17,642 nucleotides of DNA from an uncultured Faecalibacterium sp. Its GTDB lineage: Bacteria > Bacillota > Clostridia > Oscillospirales > Ruminococcaceae. Below, piece after piece: positions 6,749 through 14,413 of this stretch. The notes beneath the pieces were generated by a model, which worked only from the letters and a program-made list of their open reading frames with translations, was not told the DNA's origin and ran no database searches. How positions within the stretch are numbered: position 1 is the first letter of the stretch; every line of letters starts with the position of its first letter. Location: assembly GCA_900540455.1 (NCBI GenBank), contig UQGD01000038.1, positions 1 to 17,642 of the forward strand, given 5' to 3'. A program made the position numbers and the translations under genes.

Positions 6749-6759
6749 TTGCTGTAAAC

Positions 6760-7491
6760 TCAGTTCTCTCTTGCAAAACCGGTCAGATCCCGGATCAGCT
6801 CCCCTGCCAGCACCAGACCAGCGGCAGCGGGGACGAACGCATTGGAACCCGGTGTAGCCCGGCGGCTGCCGGGAGCGGGGGGCGGCGTTTCGCCGGGAGC
6901 AGGAGGAAGCGCCGGCTCCCGGGAGTAGACCACCTTCAGCTTACGCACCCCGCGCTTGCGACATTCGGTGCGCATGACTTTCGCCAGCGGGCAAACCGAG
7001 GTATCGTAGATATCCGCCACCTCAAACCGGGTGGGGTCCATCTTGTTCCCCGCCCCCATAGCGCAGAGGATGGGGACTCCCGCCTGCTGTGCCGCCTGTG
7101 CCAGCGCCAGCTTTGCCGACACCGTATCAATGGCATCCACGATATAATCGTACTGTCCAAAATCAAACTGTGCCAGATTTTCCGGCAGGACGAACATACG
7201 GTAGACCTGCACCTGTATCGTGGGGTCGATATCCCGGATACGGGCTGCCGCCGCATCGACTTTATACTGTCCCAGTGTGCTGTGGGTGGCAATGATCTGC
7301 CGGTTCAAGTTGGACAAGCTCACGGTGTCGTTGTCCACCAGGTCCAATGCGCCAATGCCGCTGCGGGCCAGCGCTTCCACCACATAGCCCCCCACGCCGC
7401 CTACGCCAAACACGATGACCCGGGCCTGGCGCAGCCGCTGGATGGCCTGCTGCCCAAGCAGGAGCCGGGTACGGGAATATTGATCTTCCAT
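6760..7491 (-). CDS. tcdA: tRNA threonylcarbamoyladenosine dehydratase (TcdA, ThiF/E1-like)
   Basis: ATP-dependent E1-like enzyme that cyclises t6A37 to ct6A in tRNAs reading ANN codons. The 243 aa protein has the Rossmann loop GVGGVGGYVVEALARSG from G29, the adenylation-site segment LSNLNRQ near 58-65, D120-I121-D122 followed by TVSAK, and the CPLAKVMR segment typical of TcdA. A proline-rich stretch (PALPPAPGETPPPAPG, about 190-205) precedes the conserved FVPAAAGLVLAGE end. The start ATG at 7491 is set by AAGGAG inside the end of cca, 11 bases upstream; only 2 bases separate the cca stop from this ATG. The frame stays open far into cca but has no ribosome site there. As third gene of rnz-cca-tcdA its role in tRNA processing is consistent; generic ThiF/MoeB-like function is the alternative. 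Confidence 0.88.
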   Translation of the reverse strand: MEDQYSRTRLLLGQQAIQRLRQARVIVFGVGGVGGYVVEALARSGIGALDLVDNDTVSLSNLNRQIIATHSTLGQYKVDAAAARIRDIDPTIQVQVYRMFVLPENLAQFDFGQYDYIVDAIDTVSAKLALAQAAQQAGVPILCAMGAGNKMDPTRFEVADIYDTSVCPLAKVMRTECRKRGVRKLKVVYSREPALPPAPGETPPPAPGSRRATPGSNAFVPAAAGLVLAGELIRDLTGFAREN

Positions 7492-7493
7492 CT

Positions 7494-8741
7494 TTATCTT
7501 ATCTCCTTCTGTCCCTGCTGCAGCAGAGGCACCTCTGCCAGCAGATCCTCTTTTTTGTTGGTCAGGCTGCCCTGGATCACCTGCTCCAGTAGCGCCTGCA
7601 ATATGCGGCCCACCGCCGGGCCGGGCGCTACGCCCGCTGCCAGCAGATCTCTTCCATTGACAGCCAGCTGATCGGCACGGCAGCACACACCGCTTTGCTG
7701 TGCGGACTGCGCCTCGGCTTCCAGCCCCTCCAGCGCCCCGATCTGCTCCGGATGCTGGGCTTTTGCCAGCCACAGCAGCTGGCAGAGGGTCTCCATGCCA
7801 AGGCGGCCCAGCAAACGGCGGGCCTGGATCTGCCGCTGTGCTCCGGCGGGTTCCGCCGTCAGCCCCTGGCAGGACACCAAAAGGCTGACCCGGTCTATCT
7901 GTTCCCTTGAGCAGCGCAGCCGCCGCAGCACCTGGCGGGCAGCTTCCTCCCCCAAAGGAGACAGCAGCACCGCCAGCCGCACCATCACCCCAGCGCTGGC
8001 CGGCACACGGTCCACCTGCGCACAGAGTGCTGCAAACCGTTCCGGTTGCGCTTTCGGCTCCAGTTCAGGCAGGATCACCGCCATCACTGCCGGTTCCAGC
8101 CAGGCACCAGGCCGGGGCGCCGCCAGCAGACCCATAAGCTCTGCCTCGATCCGCTCTGCCGAAACGCAGCCCAGCCGCCCGCAGAGATTCTGCGCCGCCC
8201 GCCGGGTCTCGTCCTCCAGCCGGAAGCCAAACCGCGCCCCAAACCGGTACAGACGCAAAATGCGCAGGCCGTCCTCCTCAAACCGGCGCTCCGGCTGGCC
8301 CACTGCCCGCACCAGTCCCCGGGCCAGGTCTCCCCGGCCGTCAAAGGGGTCCACCAATCCCTCCTCCGGGTCATACGCCATTGCATTGATGGTAAAGTCC
8401 CGACGGGCCAGGTCTGCCTCCACCCGGGACACAAAAGCCACATGGTCCGGGTGACGGCCATCCGTATATCCATCCTCGGTGCGGAAGGTGGTCACCTCAT
8501 AGCACTGCCCGTCTTGTTTTACGGTCACCGTGCCATGCTGCAGACCGGTAGGGATGCAGCGTTCCGCCCCAAACAGCTCCAAGACCTGCTGCGGCGTTGC
8601 GCTGGTGCATAGGTCCCAATCATGGGGGACACGCCCCAGCAGTCCATCCCGCACGCAGCCGCCCACCACATAGGCCCGGTGGCCTGCCCGGTGCAGCGTC
8701 TCCAGCAGAGCCGCCGCCCCTGCATCCACGCAAAGTTTCAT
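7494..8741 (-). CDS. cca: CCA tRNA nucleotidyltransferase (class II)
   Basis: Adds or repairs the 3'-CCA of tRNA. The 415 aa protein has the polymerase-beta-type head: VVGGCVRDGLLG at 25-36 and the metal pair D41/D43 in HDWDLCTS. Motif RRDFTINAMAYD is near 113-124. The base-selecting region EEDGLRILRLYRFGARFGF, near 154-172, carries the E-D-x-x-R type contacts of class II enzymes. The C-terminal half is helical, and I see no HD phosphohydrolase motif. GGAGG lies 7 bases before the ATG at 8741. Its ATG overlaps the stop of rnz (ATGA, 8738-8741), and tcdA begins right after its own stop, so the three are coupled. Poly(A) polymerase is the main alternative in this superfamily, but operon context favours CCA addition. 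Confidence 0.93.
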   Translation of the reverse strand: MKLCVDAGAAALLETLHRAGHRAYVVGGCVRDGLLGRVPHDWDLCTSATPQQVLELFGAERCIPTGLQHGTVTVKQDGQCYEVTTFRTEDGYTDGRHPDHVAFVSRVEADLARRDFTINAMAYDPEEGLVDPFDGRGDLARGLVRAVGQPERRFEEDGLRILRLYRFGARFGFRLEDETRRAAQNLCGRLGCVSAERIEAELMGLLAAPRPGAWLEPAVMAVILPELEPKAQPERFAALCAQVDRVPASAGVMVRLAVLLSPLGEEAARQVLRRLRCSREQIDRVSLLVSCQGLTAEPAGAQRQIQARRLLGRLGMETLCQLLWLAKAQHPEQIGALEGLEAEAQSAQQSGVCCRADQLAVNGRDLLAAGVAPGPAVGRILQALLEQVIQGSLTNKKEDLLAEVPLLQQGQKEIR

Positions 8742-9670
8742 GTCCTGTCCTCCTCAAACCGCAGGGTAAGACGTTTGCCGTCAAACCCGCACTCCGCTGC
8801 GGGGAATTCCGCCTGGGCCTGTTCCAGTTCCGCCTCTGGATCTTCGATCATGGGCGAATAGTGGGTGAGCCAAAGCCGCCGGCAGCCTGCCCGCGCCGCC
8901 AGAGATGCCGTCTGCGCAAAGGTACTGTGCCCATACTGGCGGGCCTGAGCCGCATATTCTTCCCCGGCATAGGTGGCATCGCAGATCAAAAGATCTGCCC
9001 CTTGGGCGGCCTGTTCCAGCCCCGGACAGGGCGCCGTGTCCCCGGAAAACACCACCTGCAGGCCCCGGCGTGCAGGCCCCAGCACCTGCTCCGGGGCGAT
9101 GCTGCCTGCGGGGGTCTCCACGCTTTGACCGGCTTGCAGACGCTTCCATTCCCGCACCGGGACGCCCAGCGCCTGGGCTTTTTCCGGCAGAAAACGCCCG
9201 GCTCTGGGCAGCTCCAGCCGATATCCCTGGCTCTGCACCCGGTGGCGGGTGGGGACCGGGCGCAGGACCGCCCCGGCAGGCCAGCCCGGCGCCAGTTCAG
9301 GCAGCTCCACCGGCTGCAGAAGGGCGCAGAACTCCACCGGATAAGGCAGCGGCCCGGCCAACGCCCGGAGCGGACCGGCGACCTGCCCCATCCCCGCTGG
9401 GCCATAGATCGTCAGGGGCTTTGTGCGCCCTTGGCAGCCCAGCGTCTGGAGCAGCCCCGGCAGGCCAAAGATATGGTCGCCGTGATAATGGGTCAGACAG
9501 ACCGCATCCGCCCGCATCAGGTTGACCCCCGCCCGGCGGGCAGCGGCCTGGGTGCCCTCGCCGCAGTCCAAAAGCAAACTATGGCCCGCGCACTCGATCA
9601 CCGCAGCGCTCAGCGCCCGGTCCGGCAGGGGCATCGTTGCTGCAGTGCCCAGCAGTGTGACAGTCAGCAT
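8738..9670 (-). CDS. rnz: Ribonuclease Z (tRNase Z)
   Basis: Zinc endonuclease that trims the 3' trailer of tRNA precursors. The 310 aa metallo-beta-lactamase fold shows the family signature HYHGDH (H61, H63, D65, H66), H143 in TRHRVQSQGY, D211 in FSGDT, H248 in GHST and H270 in LWLTHYSP, which together supply both zinc sites and the family HST motif. The N-terminal LLGTAATMP and LLLDCGEGTQ segments are typical. AAGGAGG sits about 9 bases before the ATG at 9670. It is first in the operon, followed by cca with a 4-base overlap, so trailer removal and CCA addition are made from one message. No odd features. Confidence 0.94.
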   Translation of the reverse strand: MLTVTLLGTAATMPLPDRALSAAVIECAGHSLLLDCGEGTQAAARRAGVNLMRADAVCLTHYHGDHIFGLPGLLQTLGCQGRTKPLTIYGPAGMGQVAGPLRALAGPLPYPVEFCALLQPVELPELAPGWPAGAVLRPVPTRHRVQSQGYRLELPRAGRFLPEKAQALGVPVREWKRLQAGQSVETPAGSIAPEQVLGPARRGLQVVFSGDTAPCPGLEQAAQGADLLICDATYAGEEYAAQARQYGHSTFAQTASLAARAGCRRLWLTHYSPMIEDPEAELEQAQAEFPAAECGFDGKRLTLRFEEDRT

Positions 9671-9708
9671 CCGCTGTACCCTCCTTGTATGCTAAAAATC
9701 TTTTGCTT

Positions 9709-9738
9709 ATCTTACCACAATCCCCCGGCCAGGGACAA
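9709..9738 (-). promoter_or_regulatory. Promoter of rnz-cca-tcdA
   Basis: On minus, TTGTCC (9733-9738), 18 bases, TAAGAT (9709-9714) with TG in the extended -10 position. Start expected near 9702, about 30 bases before rnz. Confidence 0.65.
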
Positions 9739-9796
9739 GGGGGCGGGCGGCTTTCCCCTTGGTGCATCTCGCTGCCTGCCCCTGGCTGACAGCCGC

Positions 9797-9834
9797 AAAA
9801 AAACCGCCGTGCATTTTACTGCACAGCGGTTTTT
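9797..9834 (-). terminator. Terminator of the Ig-like protein gene
   Basis: On minus, ACCGCTGTGCA, a 6-base loop and TGCACGGCGGT form a stem with one A/C mismatch, followed by seven T (9797-9803). It lies just past the stop at 9844. A shorter T-run on plus makes it weakly bidirectional. Confidence 0.85.
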
Positions 9835-9843
9835 GCGTTTTAT

Positions 9844-10746
9844 TTACCGCAGGGCGGCTGCCAGCAGCGGGTTAGCGGGCAGGGCCACCTTCACCAGGCA
9901 CTCTGCACTGCGCCCCTCCGGCGAGAGGGCCGTTACAGTCGCTTCCCCTTCCGCAACAGCGGTCACCTTGCCCTCGGCGTTTACCGTAGCCACACCGGGG
10001 TTTGAGCTGACCCAGGTCACAGGCACTACGCCCTCGGCCAATACCACAGCCGAGAGCCGCTCGCTGCTGCCGGGCAGCAGGGGCAGGTTAGTTTTGTTCA
10101 GCACCACCTTCCCCACATCTGAGGCCACCCGGACTTTACAGGTCAGGCTCTGCCCCAAAGAGGTCAGTGCTGTGATGACAGCCTCCCCTTCCGACTGAGC
10201 CGTGACCACTCCGTTCGCGCTCACAGCAGCCACTGCAGGGTTGTTGGAATGCCACTGGTAGACATACGCAGGCGAATCCTTGCGGTTGATCAGATACAGC
10301 GGCTGAGAAGGGTTGGGGTGGTCGTATTGGATCACCAGCTGCATACTGCTCTGGTTGAGCGCAGCCTGGGTGACCACCTCTGCATTCTGGGTCACTGTAA
10401 CGGTACAGCTGGCTTTCTCGCCCCGGTCTGTGCGGGCGGTGATCACCGCTGTACCAGCAGAACGGCCGTTCACCTTGCCATCGCTGTCTACGGTAGCTAC
10501 GGTGGGGTCACTGCTGGACCATATAATAAAGTAATAGTCATCCTCCACATACAGGTATGCCATGGGGCGGGGATCTTCGGAGGTGATCTCCAGCTCCAGC
10601 GTATCGCAATTCAAAGACATCTGCCCGCTTCCATCCCCGACATTGGGGCTGGCAAATGCAGTAGGCGCACCCACCAGCAAAAGACAGCTAAGCAGTGCAG
10701 CGGCCAAATAAAAGGCGAGGGGTCTAGCTTTCATGAAGGGTCTCAT
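9844..10746 (-). CDS. Secreted protein with three bacterial Ig-like (Big_2) domains
   Basis: A 300 aa exported protein of unknown role. Residues 1-33 form a signal peptide: MRPFMKAR, a hydrophobic core rich in Leu/Ala, and an AFA-like cleavage site. Three Big_2 repeats follow, each ending in the family pattern: WSSSDPTVATVDSDGKVNG, then WHSNNPAVAAVSANGVVTA, then WVSSNPGVATVNAEGKVTA, each with a GxAxITA/VTA strand after it. The protein ends shortly after the third repeat (PLLAAALR). There is no LPXTG, transmembrane anchor, SLH or enzyme domain. Start choice: AGAGGA lies 7 bases before the ATG at 10746; an ATG at 10734 is possible, with GGAGG 12 bases away. It stands alone with its own promoter and terminator. 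Such repeats usually act as stalks or adhesion modules. Confidence 0.85.
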   Translation of the reverse strand: MRPFMKARPLAFYLAAALLSCLLLVGAPTAFASPNVGDGSGQMSLNCDTLELEITSEDPRPMAYLYVEDDYYFIIWSSSDPTVATVDSDGKVNGRSAGTAVITARTDRGEKASCTVTVTQNAEVVTQAALNQSSMQLVIQYDHPNPSQPLYLINRKDSPAYVYQWHSNNPAVAAVSANGVVTAQSEGEAVITALTSLGQSLTCKVRVASDVGKVVLNKTNLPLLPGSSERLSAVVLAEGVVPVTWVSSNPGVATVNAEGKVTAVAEGEATVTALSPEGRSAECLVKVALPANPLLAAALR

Positions 10747-10809
10747 CCTCCCGTCCTCTGTTCCCCGGCTGTTCAGGGTGCCGGGGGCAGGTTTTACTGT
10801 ACCATATCT

Positions 10810-10824
10810 CCAAAGATACTTTGG
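10810..10824 (-). promoter_or_regulatory. Hairpin/inverted repeat at the 5' end of the Ig-like transcript
   Basis: CCAAAG-ATA-CTTTGG is a perfect 6-bp inverted repeat lying just after the predicted start (near 10827). GTACCATA flanks it on both sides as a direct repeat (10800-10807 and 10824-10831). It may be an operator or a 5' mRNA stem. Confidence 0.4.
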
Positions 10825-10833
10825 TACCATAGT

Positions 10834-10862
10834 ATTTTACACCCGACAAGAAACACGGTCAA
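10834..10862 (-). promoter_or_regulatory. Promoter of the Ig-like protein gene
   Basis: On minus, TTGACC (10857-10862), 17 bases, TAAAAT (10834-10839). Both boxes are near consensus. Confidence 0.75.
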
Positions 10863-10964
10863 GCATCCGGGGAGGTTTGGCAGTCACTTTGTCAAAACAC
10901 CGAAAATACGCACAAAATCCTGTGCAGAACGACATGAAGCACCCCCTGTTTGCGGGCGCCCTGC

Positions 10965-11993
10965 TTATGCCTGCTCTGCGATCTCGTACAGCAGCGCCTC
11001 GGTCTGCTCCCAGCCCAGGCAGGGGTCGGTAATGGACTGGCCATAGAAGTGCTGGCCGATCTTCTGGCTGCCGGGCTGGATGTAGCTCTCGATCATCAGG
11101 CCCTTGACCAGCCCCCGGATCTCGGCCGAGTGGCGGCGGGAGTGGAGCACTTCCTTTGCAATGCGCACCTGCTCTTCATAGTGCTTGCCGGAGTTTGCGT
11201 GGTTGGTATCCACGATGCAGGCGGGGTTTTGCAGCCCCCGCTTGGCGTACAGCTCATACAGCAGCCGCAGGTCCTCATAGTGGTAGTTGGGCAGGGTCTG
11301 GCCATGCTTGTTCACTGCACCGCGCAGGATGGTATGGGTCAGGGGGTTGCCCGGACACTGGACCTCCCACCCGCGGAAGATAAAGTCGTGGGGCAGCTGG
11401 GCAGCCACCACCGAGTTGAGCATCACGGTCAGATCGCCGCTGGTGGGGTTCTTCATGCCCACCGGCACATCACAGCCGCTGGCTACCAGACGGTGGAACT
11501 GATTTTCCACCGAACGTGCGCCCACTGCAATGTAAGAGAGGATATCGGACAGGTAACGCAGATTTTCCGGGTAGAGCATCTCGTCTGCGGTAGAGAAGCC
11601 CGTCTCCTCCAGCACGCGCATATGCATATGGCGGATGGCCAGGATGCCTTCCAGCATATTGGGCTTTTTCTCCGGGTCCGGCTGGTGGATCATCCCCATA
11701 TATCCCTCGCCGGTGGTACGGGGCTTGTTGGTATACACCCGGGGCACGATGACCAGTTTGTCGGCAGTCGCCTGCTGCACCTTTACCAGGCGGGACGCAT
11801 AATCCACCACCGAATCCTCGTTATCTGCGGAACAGGGGCCTACCAGCACCAAAAACTTCTCGCTCTGGCCTGTGATGATCCGGCGGATCTCTTCATCCCG
11901 CTGCTGTTTCAGCTGGGACAGCTCCGCCTTCAGCGGGAATTGGGTCCGGATCTCCTCCGGTGTGGGCAGGGCGGTCACAAATTCAAATCCCAT
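10965..11993 (-). CDS. aroF: 3-deoxy-7-phosphoheptulonate (DAHP) synthase, type I alpha
   Basis: Condenses phosphoenolpyruvate with erythrose 4-phosphate, the first step of the shikimate pathway. The 342 aa length and motifs match the AroF/G/H group of E. coli rather than the chorismate-mutase-linked type. PEP-site segments are KPRTT (90-94), ARSVENQFHR (159-168) and GMKNPTSGD (179-187). The metal ligands are visible as C54 in VGPCSADN, H265 in DTNHANSGK, E302 in MIESY and D323 in SITDPCLGW. The end, WEQTEALLYEIAEQ, is also typical. GAGG lies 9 bases before the ATG at 11993. It stands alone with its own promoter. No leader ORF or T-box was seen in the 50-base 5' leader, so feedback on the enzyme is the likelier control. 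Which paralogue symbol applies (F, G or H) cannot be told. Confidence 0.95.
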   Translation of the reverse strand: MGFEFVTALPTPEEIRTQFPLKAELSQLKQQRDEEIRRIITGQSEKFLVLVGPCSADNEDSVVDYASRLVKVQQATADKLVIVPRVYTNKPRTTGEGYMGMIHQPDPEKKPNMLEGILAIRHMHMRVLEETGFSTADEMLYPENLRYLSDILSYIAVGARSVENQFHRLVASGCDVPVGMKNPTSGDLTVMLNSVVAAQLPHDFIFRGWEVQCPGNPLTHTILRGAVNKHGQTLPNYHYEDLRLLYELYAKRGLQNPACIVDTNHANSGKHYEEQVRIAKEVLHSRRHSAEIRGLVKGLMIESYIQPGSQKIGQHFYGQSITDPCLGWEQTEALLYEIAEQA

Positions 11994-12050
11994 AATACTT
12001 TCCCTCTTTTTTACACTTTACTTTTCCGGCCCCAAAGACCGGTCATGCAC

Positions 12051-12079
12051 ATTATACAGCAGGGTGCGGCGGCAATCAA
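12051..12079 (-). promoter_or_regulatory. Promoter of DAHP synthase gene
   Basis: On minus, TTGATT (12074-12079), 17 bases, perfect TATAAT (12051-12056). Start near 12044. Confidence 0.8.
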
Positions 12080-12122
12080 GGGAGGGGAAAGCCGCCGCAT
12101 CTGCGCTGCTCTTCCCACAGAC

Positions 12123-12153
12123 AAAAAAGCGGCTGGCGATCCCTCGCCAGCCG
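12123..12153 (-). terminator. Terminator of the citrate synthase-MarR operon
   Basis: On minus, CGGCTGGCGA and TCGCCAGCCG (12144-12153 and 12130-12139) form a perfect 10-bp stem with a 4-base loop. C and six T follow (12123-12128). It lies between the MarR stop at 12205 and the DAHP synthase promoter. Confidence 0.92.
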
Positions 12154-12204
12154 TGTGCAAAGTCTCGTTTCAAACGCAGGGGCGATTCCCCTTTCGCAAA
12201 GCCC

Positions 12205-12642
12205 TTAATCCTCCTGAAGGATCTCGGCAATGCGGCGCATCGTCGTCACCGTGCGGGACAATTCTTCATCGCCCAGCTCGGTGCGCAGGCGCTGATAGCT
12301 GCGCTTCATCCGCTCCCGCTCAGCGGCCATCAGTTCAATGGCCTTGCTGCTCAGCTCCAGATAGCTGCGCCCGGCCTCACGGTCTGTTTTCCAGACCAAA
12401 AAGCCCTTATCCTGCAGCTTTTCTACCCCGCGGGACAGCTCCGTCACCTGCAGGCCCATGCCTTCTGCCAGGTCCGAGAGATAGACCTTCTCCCCCGGGG
12501 CGGCATCCTGCCGTGCCTGGATGGAATACAGCACCAGGTAATCCGCACGCTGGATGCGGTGGAACACATGGTCCAGGTGGAACTCAAAATTGTCCAAAAA
12601 GAAGCGTTCTGCCAGATGAGCCGTATTTTTTGCACCCATCAT
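12205..12642 (-). CDS. MarR family winged-helix transcriptional regulator
   Basis: A 145 aa protein with the MarR layout: helical dimerisation N-terminus (about 1-45), winged helix-turn-helix at about 52-100 (VYLSDLAEGMGLQVTELSRG, then VEKLQDKGFLVWKTDREAGRSYLELSSKA as the recognition helix and wing), and a long C-terminal dimerisation helix. Ligand and targets are unknown. GGAGG is 6 bases before the ATG at 12642. That ATG overlaps the stop of the citrate synthase gene (ATGA, 12639-12642), so its translation is coupled to citrate synthase. Autoregulation of the shared promoter is a reasonable guess; short inverted repeats lie at the predicted start site near 14052-14064. Family assignment is good; function is open. 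Confidence 0.85.
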   Translation of the reverse strand: MMGAKNTAHLAERFFLDNFEFHLDHVFHRIQRADYLVLYSIQARQDAAPGEKVYLSDLAEGMGLQVTELSRGVEKLQDKGFLVWKTDREAGRSYLELSSKAIELMAAERERMKRSYQRLRTELGDEELSRTVTTMRRIAEILQED

Positions 12643-14015
12643 ACATTCCCTCCATCCTCGGTGCGCTGGCTGCGCGGGGTGTAGTCGTGGTGCTTGCCCA
12701 GGCTCTTGTAGGCCGGGCGGATGATCTTGTTGGCGGACAGCAGCTCTTCAATGCGGTGTGCGCTCCAGCCCATAACACGGGCCACAGCAAACAGCGGCGT
12801 ATACAGCTCCTCCGGGATGCCCAGCATATCGTAGACGAAGCCGCTGTAAAAGTCCACGTTGGGGCTGACGCCCTTGTAGATCTTGCGCTCCTTTGCGATC
12901 AGCTGCGGGGCCAGATATTCGATCTTGTTGTAGACCGCCAGATCCTTTTCTCTGCCCTTTTCCTTTGCCAGCTGCTCCACATAGCTCTTGAACACCACCT
13001 CACGGGGGTCGCTGAGGGAGTAGACGGCATGGCCCATGCCGTAGATCAGGCCCTTGTTATCAAAGGCTTCTCCGTGGAGCAGGCGGCGCAGATAATCTTC
13101 CAGTGCCTCGTCGTCGGCAGGATCGGTGACATTGGCACGCAGATCCTGCATCATCCGCATCACCATCAGGTTTGCGCCGCCGTGGCGGGGGCCTTTCAGC
13201 GAGCAGAGCGCTGCCGCCATAGCCGAATAGGTGTCCGTGCCCGAAGATGTGACCACGCGGGTGGTAAAGGTGGAGTTGTTGCCGCCGCCATGCTCTGCAT
13301 GGAGCAGCAGCGCCACATCCAGCACCCGTGCTTCCAGCGGCGTATACTTCTTATCCGGCCGCAGCATCCGCAGGAAATTTTCTGCGGTGGACAGCTCCGG
13401 ATCCGGGCGGTGGATGTACATGCTCTCGTTGTTTTCATAGTGGTCATACGCATGGTAGCCGTAGACCGCCAGCATGGGGAAGATGCTGGCCAGCTGGATG
13501 CTCTGACGCAGCACATTGGCGATGGACAGATCCGCCACCTGGGGGTCGTAGGAAGCCAGGGTGAGCACGCTGCGGGCCATGGAGTTCATGATATCATGGC
13601 TGGGCGCCTTCATGATCACGTCCCGTGTAAAATTGGTGGGGGTGGTGCGGCACTGGGCCAGCACCTGGCAGAACTGATCCAGCTCCGCCTGGGTAGGCAG
13701 CTGACCGAACAACAACAGGTAGCCTGCCTCCTCAAAGGCAAAGCGACTGCCCCGGCTGCCAGCGATCAGGTCTTTGACATCGTAGCCGCGGTACAGCAGC
13801 TGACCGTCACAGGGACGCTTGACTCCATCCACATATTCAAAGGCCCGCACGTCCGAAATGTTGGTCAGACCCGCCAGCACGCCCTTGCCGTTTTCGTCTC
13901 GCAATCCGGCTTTGACCCCATACTCCTGGTACAGGTTGCGGCTGATGTGGTCATTCTTGGCGCACAGCGGCATCTGCTGGGTGAAATACCCCATTACGTT
14001 CTGCAAAAAATCCAT
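12639..14015 (-). CDS. gltA: Citrate synthase
   Basis: Condenses oxaloacetate with acetyl-CoA to citrate. At 458 aa it is the longer form common in clostridia. The catalytic triad is visible: H242 in LLLHAEHGGGNNS, H329 in YGMGHAVYSLSDPR and D388 in SPNVDFYSG. Arginines R338 and R421 (SAHRIEE) sit where oxaloacetate carboxylates are bound, and LYRGYDVKDL near 75-84 marks the small-domain start. AAAGGAG lies 11 bases before the ATG at 14015. It is first in a two-gene unit with the MarR regulator. No aconitase or isocitrate dehydrogenase gene is in view, so its likely job, citrate toward 2-oxoglutarate and glutamate, is inference. 2-Methylcitrate synthase is the alternative, but no prp genes are nearby. 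Confidence 0.94.
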   Translation of the reverse strand: MDFLQNVMGYFTQQMPLCAKNDHISRNLYQEYGVKAGLRDENGKGVLAGLTNISDVRAFEYVDGVKRPCDGQLLYRGYDVKDLIAGSRGSRFAFEEAGYLLLFGQLPTQAELDQFCQVLAQCRTTPTNFTRDVIMKAPSHDIMNSMARSVLTLASYDPQVADLSIANVLRQSIQLASIFPMLAVYGYHAYDHYENNESMYIHRPDPELSTAENFLRMLRPDKKYTPLEARVLDVALLLHAEHGGGNNSTFTTRVVTSSGTDTYSAMAAALCSLKGPRHGGANLMVMRMMQDLRANVTDPADDEALEDYLRRLLHGEAFDNKGLIYGMGHAVYSLSDPREVVFKSYVEQLAKEKGREKDLAVYNKIEYLAPQLIAKERKIYKGVSPNVDFYSGFVYDMLGIPEELYTPLFAVARVMGWSAHRIEELLSANKIIRPAYKSLGKHHDYTPRSQRTEDGGNV

Positions 14016-14071
14016 CTTACTTACATCTCCTTTCCCCTCATTGATACTTCCATCTTTAGAAGATACTTTTT

Positions 14072-14100
14072 ATGATACCTGTTTCCTTTGGCCCTGTCAA
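14072..14100 (-). promoter_or_regulatory. Promoter of gltA-marR
   Basis: On minus, perfect TTGACA (14095-14100), 17 bases, TATCAT (14072-14077). The start is expected near 14065. An interrupted inverted repeat, ATCTT-TAG-AAGAT (14052-14064), lies immediately downstream, and AAGTATC occurs twice around it; both could be operator elements. Confidence 0.85.
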
Positions 14101-14265
14101 GGAACAACTTGTAAATAAGTGGCAAACTTTTTTGGTATTTTTGCTGACGAAACTCCGTCTTGACCCCATTTCTTTTGTCAGATATGGCACAAAAAGAAAA
14201 TTCTGGCGCAGCTGGTTCTTCTGTGCTTCCGCATGGGTGCTGCAGCCCTTTTTACCGCTTAGTTA
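14101..14265. other. Intergenic region between divergent gltA and DUF134 promoters
   Basis: AT-rich DNA upstream of both promoters. It contains short imperfect repeats (GACG-AAACTC-CGTC near 14146-14159, ACTT-GTAAAT-AAGT near 14108-14121) that could be regulator sites. No ORF with a ribosome site, RNA gene or terminator was seen. Confidence 0.4.
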
Positions 14266-14294
14266 TTGACATATGCCATAAACAGCGCTATACT
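14266..14294 (+). promoter_or_regulatory. Promoter of the DUF134-NifX gene
   Basis: TTGACA (14266-14271), 17 bases, TATACT (14289-14294). Start near 14301, giving a leader of about 113 bases that carries one short stem (GGGGCGCAGCCCC, around 14315-14327). Confidence 0.87.
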
Positions 14295-14413
14295 GGATGC
14301 AGACCAGCGGGCATGGGGCGCAGCCCCTGCGCAAACCACTGTCCCCCTGTCCTTTGGCTAAAAAGCGCCTTTTCTCGAAAAAAGCGGGAACCTCAAAAAA
14401 GGAGGCATTTTCC

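Larger units (their letters stand above)
6275..6759. other. AT-rich intergenic region
   Basis: About 485 bases lie between the xth promoter and the 3' end of tcdA. The part at 6275-6480 is GC-rich and contains nothing I can support. The part at 6480-6700 is clearly AT-richer than the rest of the window. It holds short inverted repeats (TTGTATCC 6567-6574 with GGATACAA 6591-6598), a possible plus promoter, a small Phe-rich ORF and a strong plus-direction terminator. A 94-codon minus frame (6350-6634) crosses the same bases but lacks a good ribosome site, so I do not call it. Confidence 0.5.

Noticed and set aside
7492..7773. N-terminal extension of tcdA inside cca.
   Set aside because: The extension is Gly/Arg/Ala-rich shadow sequence of cca, and a ribosome site fits the ATG at 7491.
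10903..10930. Weak stem GCACA/TGTGC downstream of the DAHP synthase gene as its terminator.
   Set aside because: Only 5 bp with an interrupted T-run; too weak to call.
10950..14075. Very long (over 1000 codons) open frame on plus across DAHP synthase, marR and gltA.
   Set aside because: It is antisense to three certain genes and crosses their promoters and a terminator; low-complexity translation typical of GC-rich shadows.
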